Numbered from the stretch's first letter, positions 44,248-52,317 are shown. The stretch is DNA of 64,000 nucleotides from Silvimonas amylolytica (GCF_014645555.1 NZ_BMLY01000006.1:239925-303924), one strand, 5' to 3'. Translations and numbers: made by a program. Notes: a model not told the origin generated them from the sequence alone.

Positions 44248-45225
44248 TCAAACAGCCTGGACTTGAGCCTCGCCCCGCGCCGCAAGCTCCAGCGCCGTGG
44301 GTACGCGCGTACCAAAGATTTCGCCTTCCACCAGTTCTGAATGAAAGCCATCCGGCCCGACCGGGATGTCGCCGACCAGTGTGGTTCGGTAAAGCACGCG
44401 TTCTACCTCGATATGATCGAGATCTTGCGGTGCCAGGTGTGAGGTGGCGCGGTTGTCCCAGAACGCAATATCGCCATTGTTCCAGTGGAAACGCACGGTG
44501 TAGGCCGGGCGGGTGATCTGCTCGAAGAAGAGTTCCAGCAGCTTGCTGCTTTCCGCAGGAGACACATCAACGATATGAGACGTGAATCCAGGATTAACAA
44601 AAAGTGCGCGCTCGCCCGTTTCAGGGTGTACGCGTACAACCGGGTGGATCGCGACCAGGGGGTTCTGGGCAAAACGCTGCGCCAGCTTGCTGCCGGCCGG
44701 CAAACGCAGATTGGCCGCAAAGCGGTGTTCGGCCCGGAGCGTATCAGCCAGGGCGCGCAGGGGCGCAGACAAGCCCTCATAGGCGGCAACGAGGTTGGTC
44801 CACTGGGTGTCGCCACCAAACGAAGGGACGTTGACTGCCCGCAGTATGGATGCAGCTGGCGGGTTTACTGCGGCTGTGACATCGGTATGCCAGCGGTTTT
44901 CATAACTGGCGCGGCGCAGACCGTTGCGGCGTTCATAACGGCTGCGGTCAATCGGCAGGATTTCCGGATGCCCATCAATGGGCTGGTCTTCGTGCGGGTG
45001 GGCGTAAGTGACTTCACCAAAACGGCGGGTAAATGCCACCTGAGCGGCATGGTCAATCTGCTGACCGCGAAAGAACACGACCTTCCACTTCAGCAATGCC
45101 TGGCGAATGTCATGAATGGCCGCATCACTGATCGGGCCGGCCAGATTCACATTGCCGATTTCGGCGCCGATATGGCCCGCGAGTTGTGTCACCGTAATGC
45201 CAGAAGGCGCAGTTGTCGTAGACAT
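44248..45225 (-). CDS. TauD/TfdA-family 2-oxoglutarate-dependent dioxygenase
   Basis: This 325-residue non-heme Fe(II) enzyme uses 2-oxoglutarate and oxygen to hydroxylate its substrate; TauD members release sulfite from taurine and others act on sulfate esters or herbicides. The HxD iron motif is in NRWHTDVTA near residue 112, the distal His in DNRATSHLAP near 255, and the 2-oxoglutarate Arg in ERVLYRTTLVG. The ATG at 45225 has GAGG about 11 bases upstream; an ATG at 45240 is possible. It faces the importer operon across a shared terminator. The substrate is not known; association with that operon is inferred from position only. Confidence 0.87.
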   Translation of the reverse strand: MSTTTAPSGITVTQLAGHIGAEIGNVNLAGPISDAAIHDIRQALLKWKVVFFRGQQIDHAAQVAFTRRFGEVTYAHPHEDQPIDGHPEILPIDRSRYERRNGLRRASYENRWHTDVTAAVNPPAASILRAVNVPSFGGDTQWTNLVAAYEGLSAPLRALADTLRAEHRFAANLRLPAGSKLAQRFAQNPLVAIHPVVRVHPETGERALFVNPGFTSHIVDVSPAESSKLLELFFEQITRPAYTVRFHWNNGDIAFWDNRATSHLAPQDLDHIEVERVLYRTTLVGDIPVGPDGFHSELVEGEIFGTRVPTALELAARGEAQVQAV

Positions 45226-45463
45226 GTTGTCATTCCTCATCAAGCGCAAAGCGCATAAGAAGGCCCGCAAACCGGGCAAGAAAAGCCGCGTCAATTCAGG
45301 TTGTGATGTCAGCCTGTGACGTCATCGGGTACTTGCAGAAAGCGTGCCAGCCCTGCACGCCAGAAATACGCACCGGAGCTGACGGTTTGACTGGCCTGGT
45401 TGTCCCGTTTTGCACTTTGCCTGGGGCAAACTGTTGCAATCGGGCCAGTGCGGGCGCTGACCC

Positions 45464-45488
45464 AAAAAAGCCCGCGTCGGCGGGCTTT
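45464..45488 (-). terminator. Intrinsic terminator of the amino-acid ABC operon
   Basis: On the minus strand the arms AAAGCCCGC and GCGGGCTTT, with CGAC as loop, run into six Ts, seven bases after the permease stop. Confidence 0.85.
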
Positions 45489-45495
45489 GAAGAAG

Positions 45496-46194
45496 TCAAA
45501 CCATGGCAGGAGAGGCGTGTTGGTGACTTCGACCCAGATAGCTGGCCAATGCGCTCAGGCCAGCGCACAAGACGAAATACACCAGACCCGCAAACAGGAA
45601 TACCGGCACCGGGTGGATCATGACGCGGTTGCTGACCTGGCTGGCGACGGTAGAGAGTTCGTTGATGCCCACCACATAAGCGAGTGAAGTGTCCTTGATC
45701 AGGGTGATCCACTGGTTCACAAAGCTGGGCAACATCATGCGCAGCGCCTGCGGCAGGATGACATAACGCAGCACCTGCCACCGTGTCAGCCCTAATGAAT
45801 ACGCGGCATTCCACTGGCCCTGCGGGAGTGCGGCAATTCCGGCGCTGACAGCGTGAGCCAGATAAGCTGCGCTAATCAGCGAGAGCGCGCAGACCACCGG
45901 TACCAGCCCGGGGACGTTCAGGCCAAACAGAATGGGCAACAGGAAATACACCCAGAAAATCAGCATGAGTACAGGGATGGCCCGCAAAAAGCCGAGCACC
46001 AGGAGCAAAACCTGACGTGACCAGCCCCGCAATACCGCCAGCAATACGCCCAGCAGCAGCCCCCCTGCGGCAGAAGCCAGGCCGGACACTACGCTGAGTA
46101 CCAGTGTGAGGGCTGCGCCACCCAGTGGGCCATCTGGCCAGGTTCCCCACAGCAGGTAATCCAGGTTGGCGTGAATGACTTCAAGCGCTTCCAT
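45496..46194 (-). CDS. Polar amino-acid ABC permease 2 (GltK/HisM type)
   Basis: This 232-residue inner-membrane permease of the polar amino-acid class (HisM/GltK) has five predicted helices. The coupling segment is NAAYSLGLTRWQVLRYVILPQALRMM, and RAIPVLMLIFWVYF precedes it. It pairs with the other permease whose stop is two bases before its ATG at 46194. No ATPase gene is in this cluster, so the nucleotide-binding subunit must be shared or encoded elsewhere. Confidence 0.88.
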   Translation of the reverse strand: MEALEVIHANLDYLLWGTWPDGPLGGAALTLVLSVVSGLASAAGGLLLGVLLAVLRGWSRQVLLLVLGFLRAIPVLMLIFWVYFLLPILFGLNVPGLVPVVCALSLISAAYLAHAVSAGIAALPQGQWNAAYSLGLTRWQVLRYVILPQALRMMLPSFVNQWITLIKDTSLAYVVGINELSTVASQVSNRVMIHPVPVFLFAGLVYFVLCAGLSALASYLGRSHQHASPAMV

Positions 46195-46196
46195 GG

Positions 46197-46937
46197 TCAG
46201 TTTCCCGCCGGCAGGGCAACGCGTTGTTGTACCTGGCGCGCCAGGACATCCAGTATCGCAATGAGGCCGATATACCCCAGGGTAGCGACTCCAAATGCCT
46301 GAAAGGTCAGAAAACTGGCCGCTTCGACCTGGCGGGAGGTGTATGACAATTCGGCCAGCCCGATGCCCATGGTCAGCGACGAATTCTTGACGATATTCAT
46401 GTACTGCCCGAACAAGGGCGATAGGGCATGGCGCAAGGCCTGGGGCAGGATCACATGGCGCTGCATTTGCCAGCGCGTCAGCCCGCTGGCGGCGGCAGCT
46501 TCGTACTGCCCTTTGGGGACGCCGCGAATACCAGAACGAATGTCTTCAGCCACAAACGCTGTGGCATAGAGGGTCAGCCCGAAAGTACCCGCCAGAAATT
46601 CGAACGATGGCCAGCCCAGTGTGCAACCGGCCAGATTGAGAGGGTGTGGCGTGTTCAACCAGAGCATGGTGTTTTCGGGCAACAGATTGGGCGCCGCGAA
46701 ATACCAGAAAAACAGCTGGATCAATAACGGTGTGTTGCGAAACACCAGCGTGTAGCACCGTGCCAGAAGGCGCCACACCGGTTTTTTTGCATCCCGCGCC
46801 AGGGCAAGGGTAAACCCTGCCAACGTTGAGAACACAATGGCGATAACCGCGATCCATGCGGTCATGAGCAAACCATTGGCCATCCAGGTCAGATATTTGG
46901 GGGCAAGCAACTCAACAGTCATGATGCAGTTGGGCAT
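46197..46937 (-). CDS. Polar amino-acid ABC permease 1 (GltJ/HisQ type)
   Basis: This protein of up to 246 residues (start ATG 46937, or ATG 46922 for 241) is a polar amino-acid permease. Helices occur near 15-40, 65-90, 120-140 and 205-235. VFRNTPLLIQLFFWYFA and the coupling loop EAAAASGLTRWQMQRHVILPQAL are typical. Neither start has a good ribosome site. An intrinsic terminator lies just upstream, between the binding-protein gene and this gene, so permease expression probably comes from read-through of that terminator. Confidence 0.87.
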   Translation of the reverse strand: MPNCIMTVELLAPKYLTWMANGLLMTAWIAVIAIVFSTLAGFTLALARDAKKPVWRLLARCYTLVFRNTPLLIQLFFWYFAAPNLLPENTMLWLNTPHPLNLAGCTLGWPSFEFLAGTFGLTLYATAFVAEDIRSGIRGVPKGQYEAAAASGLTRWQMQRHVILPQALRHALSPLFGQYMNIVKNSSLTMGIGLAELSYTSRQVEAASFLTFQAFGVATLGYIGLIAILDVLARQVQQRVALPAGN

Positions 46938-46940
46938 TCC

Positions 46941-46968
46941 AAAAAAAACGCGCCATCAAGATGGCGCG
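46941..46968 (-). terminator. Attenuator-like terminator between binding-protein and permease genes
   Basis: On the minus strand CGCGCCAT and ATGGCGCG pair across CTTG and are followed by eight Ts, right before the permease start. It would let the binding protein be made in excess over the membrane parts. Confidence 0.8.
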
Positions 46969-47021
46969 GTGTCTTTGCAAGACAAGTGGATGGAGAGCTC
47001 GAAGAAAGTACCGGGATCGGT

Positions 47022-47843
47022 TTACTGCGCGCGGATGTGCGCGTCGCCGATCTTGAATAGCCGTGGCAGCGGCGCTTTGGTGTCCGGGCCAAACCAGCGA
47101 TCGTAAATCTTGCTGGCTGTGCCGTTCTTTTCCAGATCCTTGAGGGTGTCGTTCAGGTAGGCCACAAGACGGGTTTCACCCTTGGGTACGCCCACGCCTT
47201 CCAGTTCTTCAGAAATGGAGAACCCCGGGATTTCGTATTTATCCTTGTCCGGCAAGTTGCCCAGGATGGCCACCAGCTTGGAGCCATCTTGTGTGATGGC
47301 CTGGACATTGCCGTTGCGCAGGGCCGTCAGCGCGAACGGGGTGTCGTCATACAGCACCACCGTGGCATTGGGATATTTCTCACGCAGCGTGGCTTCCATT
47401 GTCGTGCCTTTGTCGGCACCTACCCGCAGGCTGGCAATCTGGTCTGGCGATTTAAGCGCACCCTTGCGCGCCAGAAATTGCTGCCCGGAGGCAAAATAGG
47501 GAACGCTGAAATCAATGACCTTGGCACGTTCAGGGGTGATTGTGAAGTTGGCAAAGACCAGATCGACTTTATTGGCGGTCAGCAGCGGAATGCGATTGGC
47601 CGGGTTGGTCGGGACAATCTCAAGTTTTACGCCAAGGCGTTTGGCCACTTCCTGAGCGTAATCGACATCCAGACCGATGATCTTGTGGGTTTTTTCATCC
47701 ACAAAGCCAAATGGCGGGTTACCGTCAAATGCGGCCACGCGGAGCACACCCGCTTTTTTGATGTCATCCAGTTTATCGGCCATGGCAACGCCTGAGGCCA
47801 GACCAAGCAGTAGCAGAGCAAGTACCTGAGTTTTGATTTTCAT
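47022..47843 (-). CDS. Polar amino-acid ABC substrate-binding protein
   Basis: This 273-residue periplasmic binding protein has a signal peptide of about 22 residues (MKIKTQVLALLLLGLASGVAMA) and the SBP_bac_3 fold: GVLRVAAFDGNPPFGFVDE, GLDVDYAQEVAKRLG, and NPANRIPLLTANKVDLVFANFTITPERAKVIDFS. The Asp/Arg pair used to hold the amino group and carboxylate appears present, so an acidic or polar amino acid is likely. GGAA lies nine bases before the ATG at 47843. It is the first gene of the leftward transporter operon. Confidence 0.9.
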   Translation of the reverse strand: MKIKTQVLALLLLGLASGVAMADKLDDIKKAGVLRVAAFDGNPPFGFVDEKTHKIIGLDVDYAQEVAKRLGVKLEIVPTNPANRIPLLTANKVDLVFANFTITPERAKVIDFSVPYFASGQQFLARKGALKSPDQIASLRVGADKGTTMEATLREKYPNATVVLYDDTPFALTALRNGNVQAITQDGSKLVAILGNLPDKDKYEIPGFSISEELEGVGVPKGETRLVAYLNDTLKDLEKNGTASKIYDRWFGPDTKAPLPRLFKIGDAHIRAQ

Positions 47844-47956
47844 GATGTTGTTCCGACAGGGTAAAAGAGTGCGGTTTGTTGTCCTGCTCGGGCTGGTCAG
47901 GATCGCTGAGCAGCCGCTATGCACCGCATCTTAAGCAATTCATTAAATTTATATAA

Positions 47957-47984
47957 ATTATATAAAATACTGTTGATATAACAA
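47957..47984 (-). promoter_or_regulatory. Putative sigma-70 promoter of the amino-acid ABC operon
   Basis: On the minus strand TTGTTA (47984-47979) and TATAAT (47962-47957) are separated by 16 bases. The -10 box is perfect. It would give a leader of about 110 bases before the binding-protein start. Confidence 0.5.
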
Positions 47985-48166
47985 ACTGTGTTGTTTTGGG
48001 GGCCAAAACAGCAAGAGTCATGTGTAGAGCTGTACAAGTTTTTGATCTGCCGGGCTAATTTTCTGGCGGAGTGGGCCAGAGATGAGCGACCAAAACGCGA
48101 GGGTTTTCAGCTCATCCGGCTCAATGCCTGGCATGGATCGGCGCGTGGTTCCTCAACGCCGGGGCG

Positions 48167-48200
48167 AAAAAAAGCCCTGGGTGATTCCCAGGGCTTTTTC
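48167..48200 (-). terminator. Intrinsic terminator of the beta-helix lipoprotein gene
   Basis: On the minus strand the arms AAAGCCCTGGG and CCCAGGGCTTT pair across AATCA and are followed by a run of Ts, 15 bases after the stop at 48215. Confidence 0.82.
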
Positions 48201-48214
48201 ATGAGCGCTCGCGG

Positions 48215-50035
48215 TTATGGATAACTGGCTACCGCGCCGTTTTGCCCGATATTGCTGCCACCGGTATTGTTGATCACGTTGCTGATCAGACTGGTGCCAT
48301 CCAGCGAGACAGTGATCAGATCAGTGAAGCTCACACCGGGTTGCTGCGGTGCTTCAATGGCATTGGCCAATGCCACGTTGCGGCCGGTGGTTACAAAGTT
48401 GAAGCTGTAGATCCCGACCCCATAGGCCTTGTGCGATGTGACGGAATCGGCCACTTTGTACGACGGGTAACCGTTCTCGCTTCCGTTCATCCACGCAGCC
48501 TGGTTGGGGACGTCGTACGGCTCTTCGCTTTGATAGAAATACACGCTGCCGCCGTTGCCGTTCCACAGGGTCTGATACTGCTCGAAGTGCTCTACCGCCA
48601 GCCCGTACATCGTGACGTTGTCGCCATTCACCACCAGCCCGTTGATGGCCGGGTTGATGGTCCAGCCTGTGGTGGTCAGACCAATATCACCATGATCGGC
48701 ACGCCACAGCCAGAAGTCATCCCCGATCACGTTGTTGCTGTTGATCTCTACTGCGGTATGCGCCTTGCCGGCAATCTCGCCGCCGATGCGGGCATAGATG
48801 TCATAGAGGCAGATGGGGTTGGCTGCGTGGCTGACACCGGTCACGCTGGTGCCTACCTTCAGCAATGCTGGCGACGACGTTGTGCCGGCATCAAACAACA
48901 AGCCGGAGATCTTCACGCCATCGACATCGGCCACATCCATCGCATCCAGCCCCGTATCGGCTTCCAGCGTGGCCACACCCAGACCCAGTACCACCGTATC
49001 TGGCCGGGTAATGCGGATGGTGTCGGTCAGGTGATAGACACCCGGGGTGATGATCAGGTTAAGCCCTCTGGCCAGCGCGGCATTGATGGTCTGCGCGGTG
49101 TCGACGTTCTCTTTGGCGATGTAGAACTGGCTGATCGGCAGTGAAGTACCTGCCTCGGTGCGGCCATGCCATGTGGTGCCCGTCGTGTTGGTATTGAGCG
49201 CTGGCACAAATACGCTGTAGTTGCCGCTGCCATCAATGGTCAGGAACGGTTTTTCACGCACGACCGGTGTTTGTGCGACGACGGTCAATGGTGGTGATGG
49301 CCAGGTGCCCGGTGTGGGCGGGTTTTGCACGCCAACAAACACCATGTTCCACACACCACCCACCCACGACGCCCATTCCGTATTGCGGCTGAACCATTGT
49401 TGCTGCGAGCACGAGTTGATCTGGCCATCAATCAATGTGTCCGAGATAAAGCCACCACTGGAATAGCCACACCAGGGCGAACTCAGGATGACATCGCCTT
49501 TGACATGCACCCGGCGCATTGGCGCGGCTTGCGACACAGCCCAGCGTACCGGGTAGGGCGTAACGGAAGCCGGGTGCTGAACGGACAGGTTCTCAGCAGA
49601 GCGCCAGAAATTTTGCGTTGCATCCTGGCTCATATTCAGCCAGTCCGCTTCGACATGCAGGTCATCGACCTGAACATCGTCGGGCGAACTTCCCAGACCG
49701 ATCACATGGGTATAGAACCCTACGTTGATGTCGACGGGGTAATTGCCTGGTTTGAACATCAGGGCAAAACGGTTGGTGCCGAACTGATTGCTGTGCTGTT
49801 GAGAGTAGATATTATTGATCTGGCTTTGTATCGAGGCAGTGTCCATGCCTGGGTCAAAGATCAACACGTTGGGGCCAAAGTCCACTTTGGCATTTGCCGT
49901 CGGCGCAGGGGTTGGTGTCACCGCCGGTGCTGAGGTTTCGGTCGTTGAACCGCTACCGCCGCCGCAGGCTGCCAGGGCCAGCGTCAGTGCGCTGAGCGCG
50001 CCGAGCGTAAAGTACTGCCGGGTACGACATTTCAT
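48215..50035 (-). CDS. Predicted secreted lipoprotein with right-handed beta-helix, unknown function
   Basis: This 606-residue protein has a lipoprotein signal ending LALAAC/GGG, so Cys24 would be acylated, followed by a Ser/Thr/Pro-rich linker. The main body is built of repeated short strands (VKISGLLFDAGTTSSP; VVNGDNVTMYGLAVEHFEQY), as in pectin-lyase-fold and GH55-like beta-helices. It contains INSNNVIGDDFWLWRADHGD, a motif I associate with secreted bacterial proteins annotated as coagulation-factor-5/8-type or adenylyl-cyclase-like, without real functional evidence. A carbohydrate role is plausible, but the substrate is not known. It has a strong GGAGGAG ribosome site. Confidence 0.72.
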   Translation of the reverse strand: MKCRTRQYFTLGALSALTLALAACGGGSGSTTETSAPAVTPTPAPTANAKVDFGPNVLIFDPGMDTASIQSQINNIYSQQHSNQFGTNRFALMFKPGNYPVDINVGFYTHVIGLGSSPDDVQVDDLHVEADWLNMSQDATQNFWRSAENLSVQHPASVTPYPVRWAVSQAAPMRRVHVKGDVILSSPWCGYSSGGFISDTLIDGQINSCSQQQWFSRNTEWASWVGGVWNMVFVGVQNPPTPGTWPSPPLTVVAQTPVVREKPFLTIDGSGNYSVFVPALNTNTTGTTWHGRTEAGTSLPISQFYIAKENVDTAQTINAALARGLNLIITPGVYHLTDTIRITRPDTVVLGLGVATLEADTGLDAMDVADVDGVKISGLLFDAGTTSSPALLKVGTSVTGVSHAANPICLYDIYARIGGEIAGKAHTAVEINSNNVIGDDFWLWRADHGDIGLTTTGWTINPAINGLVVNGDNVTMYGLAVEHFEQYQTLWNGNGGSVYFYQSEEPYDVPNQAAWMNGSENGYPSYKVADSVTSHKAYGVGIYSFNFVTTGRNVALANAIEAPQQPGVSFTDLITVSLDGTSLISNVINNTGGSNIGQNGAVASYP

Positions 50036-50630
50036 GCAAAAACTCCTCCAGACTGTTTTTGATCACATGCCGGCTTTGTGTGGACTCTTTGGCCCCCGGT
50101 CAGGTGATGCCGCGATCTGCATGTGCTCATGCTGCGCAGCGTATTCATTGAGTGATATTTCCGGTTCGGTGACCGGATTGGCAGCTCCAGATAATCCATA
50201 CCGGGTTGATGTACCGCAGCCAAACACCTCACTCTTGTCCAGAGAGTGATAATTACAAATGAAGATATAAATCAGCGGCTTGCCTGCGGTTGCGGGATAC
50301 TGCATGGCCATGAAACCGATTTCAAATACGGCAATATGCTTATCGTTTGCATCAGATTGGTGCAAAGAAATGAACGGGAAGGCCCACCAATTGGGGGCCC
50401 AAACCGGTTTTGTTCATGTGCACAATGCTCCGGTAACAAAAGGGTGCGATGACGTTGCAAAAACCACAAAACAGGGCGTTGGGGAGTATCGGGCGGGGTT
50501 TTTTGTTACGCGGCGCGTGAGGGCACAGGCAAGACGCCAGGGATTGGAGAAGGGGCACACCGGATAATCAAACTCGGCGGCGTAAAACGGAAATGCTGAA
50601 GAGAATTAGCCTGTTGCACAGGCTGACATA
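50036..50630. other. Intergenic region without a supported gene
   Basis: This region of about 600 bases lies between the GNAT gene and the beta-helix gene, both leftward. Short open frames exist on both strands, but none has a good start, family match or normal composition. A ribosome site for the lipoprotein lies at its left edge. It could hold the promoter and regulatory leader of the lipoprotein gene. Confidence 0.4.
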
Positions 50631-51155
50631 TCAGGCGCCGGCCAGCGTAGCGATGTTGGTCCAACGGTAGATAAAAGTAGGCACTGTTGAGCCATCTGGT
50701 GCATTCCAGACCGATTCCTGGGCGTTTTGGGCGCCATGAAGGGCATAGAAGTTCTGGGCATTCTGATTGGTCTGGTTGACGAGCAGATACAGACCCTGGC
50801 CCGGATTGTGTTCTTCACATCGGCGGGCGATCTCTAACAACAAACGTCGACCTACCCCTTGCCTTTGAGACGCTTGATCAACATGCAGGTTGTCCAGATA
50901 CGAACCCCACTCCGCGTGTTCTCCAACATAGGCGCAAGCAAAGCCGTGCACTCGTCCGCTCGCATGCGCGATCAGCACAACCTGGTTCGACCTGGGCTTA
51001 TAAAGCCGCTGCAGCCAGATTGCCTTGCGCTCAGCGGGGACTGTGTGTGCCAGATAATCTGGTGCCAGGACGTCGGCATAGGTGGCCTGCCAGCTATTTG
51101 CGTGGAGGATGGCAATCTGTTCGGCATGTTCAATGGCAGCAGGAGCGAGCTTCAT
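50631..51155 (-). CDS. GNAT-family N-acetyltransferase
   Basis: This 174-residue acetyltransferase has the GNAT core: SWQATYADVLAPDYLAHT near the N-terminus, LDNLHVDQASQRQGVGRRLLLEIARRCEE as the acetyl-CoA loop at about 88-115, and LYLLVNQTNQNAQNFYALHGAQ after it. The N-terminal block resembles many bacterial members annotated as amino-acid or aminoglycoside acetyltransferases; the substrate is unknown. It lies 41 bases after fluC in the same direction and could be under the same fluoride riboswitch by read-through. Confidence 0.82.
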   Translation of the reverse strand: MKLAPAAIEHAEQIAILHANSWQATYADVLAPDYLAHTVPAERKAIWLQRLYKPRSNQVVLIAHASGRVHGFACAYVGEHAEWGSYLDNLHVDQASQRQGVGRRLLLEIARRCEEHNPGQGLYLLVNQTNQNAQNFYALHGAQNAQESVWNAPDGSTVPTFIYRWTNIATLAGA

Positions 51156-51196
51156 GATTAATCAACCACGGTGATAAATGGGGCACTGCACGTCTG

Positions 51197-51589
51197 TCAT
51201 ATTGAAGAGCGCACGAAGAGACCGAAGGACCATAGCCCCAATGCGGTCATGGCCAGTGAACCACCCAGATGGGCTGCAATGGTGCCTAGCGCCCACGCCA
51301 GTTGCCGCTGATTCATCAGCAACACGACTTCGGCAGAAAAGCTGGAAAACGTGGTTAGCCCACCCATAAACCCCGCGACGATAAACAGACGTGTTTCAAC
51401 CGGGATGTGCACATTGTGCTCAAACACGGCAATCGATAAACCAATCAGATAACCGCCGATGAGATTTGCAGCCAGCGTACCCAGTGGCAGGGCAGGCAAA
51501 ACTGGATTGAGCAAGGTACTTAACAACCAGCGTAACCAGGCGCCCAACGTGGCGCCAATACCCACTGAAAGCAAAGACAGGATCGTCAT
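51197..51589 (-). CDS. fluC: Fluoride exporter FluC (CrcB)
   Basis: FluC is a dual-topology membrane channel that lets toxic fluoride leave the cell. The 130-residue protein from the ATG at 51589 has four helices, the pore Asn in GTLAANLIGGYLIG and the phenylalanine box GGLTTFSSFSAEVVLL. GGGAGGT lies about six bases before this ATG; an upstream in-frame start at 51640 would overlap the riboswitch terminator and was rejected. A fluoride riboswitch precedes it, which strongly supports the function. Confidence 0.95.
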   Translation of the reverse strand: MTILSLLSVGIGATLGAWLRWLLSTLLNPVLPALPLGTLAANLIGGYLIGLSIAVFEHNVHIPVETRLFIVAGFMGGLTTFSSFSAEVVLLMNQRQLAWALGTIAAHLGGSLAMTALGLWSFGLFVRSSI

Positions 51590-51626
51590 CGAATACCTCC
51601 CGGTCTGGCTGTGCGCGGCTTGAATG

Positions 51627-51668
51627 AAAAATGCCTGCACAGACTATCCATCAGTCAAATGCAGGCAT
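51627..51668 (-). terminator. Riboswitch expression platform: intrinsic terminator
   Basis: On the minus strand ATGCCTGCA (51668-51660) can pair with TGCAGGCAT (51639-51631), followed by five Ts. The first arm contains the 3' strand of aptamer helix P1, so ligand binding should block terminator formation and turn fluC on. Confidence 0.85.
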
Positions 51669-51714
51669 CATCAGCCCCGCAGGGCGGTTCCAGGAGGTAT
51701 GCCATCTCCTGATT
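51660..51714 (-). promoter_or_regulatory. Fluoride riboswitch aptamer (crcB motif)
   Basis: The minus strand carries the crcB motif: GGAGATGGCAT, then ACCTCCT, GAACCGCCC, TGCG, GGGCTGATG and ATGCC. P1 is GGCAT with ATGCC, P2 is GGAG with CTCC, and P3 is GCCC with GGGC. These match the published fluoride-aptamer layout and lie directly upstream of fluC. Confidence 0.92.
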
Positions 51715-51773
51715 TGAAGGTAGCTGAAAAACCGGAAAAGTCACGCCGGCATATGTATCTGTGGTGTACGGGC

Positions 51774-52124
51774 TTAAGCGTCGCCTCTGCCCAGAAAAGC
51801 CCGGATTGCGCTGATCTGGCCCTGGGTGTTGAAGTCCAGCACATCTACAACAAACAGTTCGACCGTACCATCCACCAGAATGCGCAATTCGCCAGCAACC
51901 GAAGAGGCAGATTCATAAAGGCGCAGGATGTCGATCTGAATGCTTTGCGCCGCAGCGAAATTGGAGCGCGTTTCTGCCAGCGCAGCCTCAATGCCCCGAA
52001 CCGAGATCTTCCAGTCGCGCAGCGCGACGTCGGGCGCAAACATGGCGCCAATCTCGTTGATATTTTTGTGTTCGTAGGCCTGTAGATAGGCTCGAAAGCG
52101 GTCGAGGTTGGTTTTTGGACTCAT
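51774..52124 (-). CDS. SnoaL/NTF2-like protein
   Basis: This 116-residue small alpha+beta barrel of the SnoaL/NTF2 superfamily has the N-terminal FRAYLQAYEHKNINEIGAMFAPDVALRDW typical of the family, then alternating strands such as AGELRILVDGTVELFVVDVLDF. Members can be ketosteroid isomerase-like enzymes or non-catalytic binding proteins. It is leftward, upstream of the riboswitch-controlled fluC unit. No function can be assigned from context. Confidence 0.75.
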   Translation of the reverse strand: MSPKTNLDRFRAYLQAYEHKNINEIGAMFAPDVALRDWKISVRGIEAALAETRSNFAAAQSIQIDILRLYESASSVAGELRILVDGTVELFVVDVLDFNTQGQISAIRAFLGRGDA

Positions 52125-52261
52125 GATTGGATTCGCCAGGCATCGGGTATGAGATACGACGTATGAGTCTAACCAGGTCTGGCCAGGGTGTACCAGAATA
52201 TCCAGCGCTCAGGTGCCGGAGCCAGGCGCATGGAACAGAATAAAGAAATAGCTCAGCCAGA

Positions 52262-52293
52262 AAAAAGAAAACCGGGCAGAAGCCCGGTTTTCC
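52262..52293 (-). terminator. Intrinsic terminator, leftward
   Basis: On the minus strand AACCGGGC and GCCCGGTT are followed by TTCTTTTTT. It could end leftward transcription of the tetR gene and the antisense side of the integrase remnant. Confidence 0.6.
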
Positions 52294-52317
52294 TTGCAAT
52301 CAACCAACCATTAAGTC

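Larger units (their letters stand above)
47844..48214. other. Intergenic region holding an ABC-operon promoter and a terminator
   Basis: No gene is supported. It contains a strong AT-rich promoter stretch (47935-47990) serving the leftward ABC operon, and near its right end the terminator of the beta-helix lipoprotein gene. The part between 48000 and 48160 shows nothing recognisable. Confidence 0.5.

Noticed and set aside
44485..45258. Rightward 257-residue frame opposite the TauD-like gene
   Set aside because: It is an antisense shadow of a supported dioxygenase gene with no domain match.
45303..45325. Imperfect repeat TGATGTCA/TGACGTCA before the TauD-like gene
   Set aside because: The arms differ at one base and spacing is loose; not distinct enough from chance to call an operator.
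50063..50365. Leftward 100-residue frame in the 50.0-50.6 kb gap
   Set aside because: No ribosome site, no hydrophobic or domain pattern, and mixed composition; left as intergenic.
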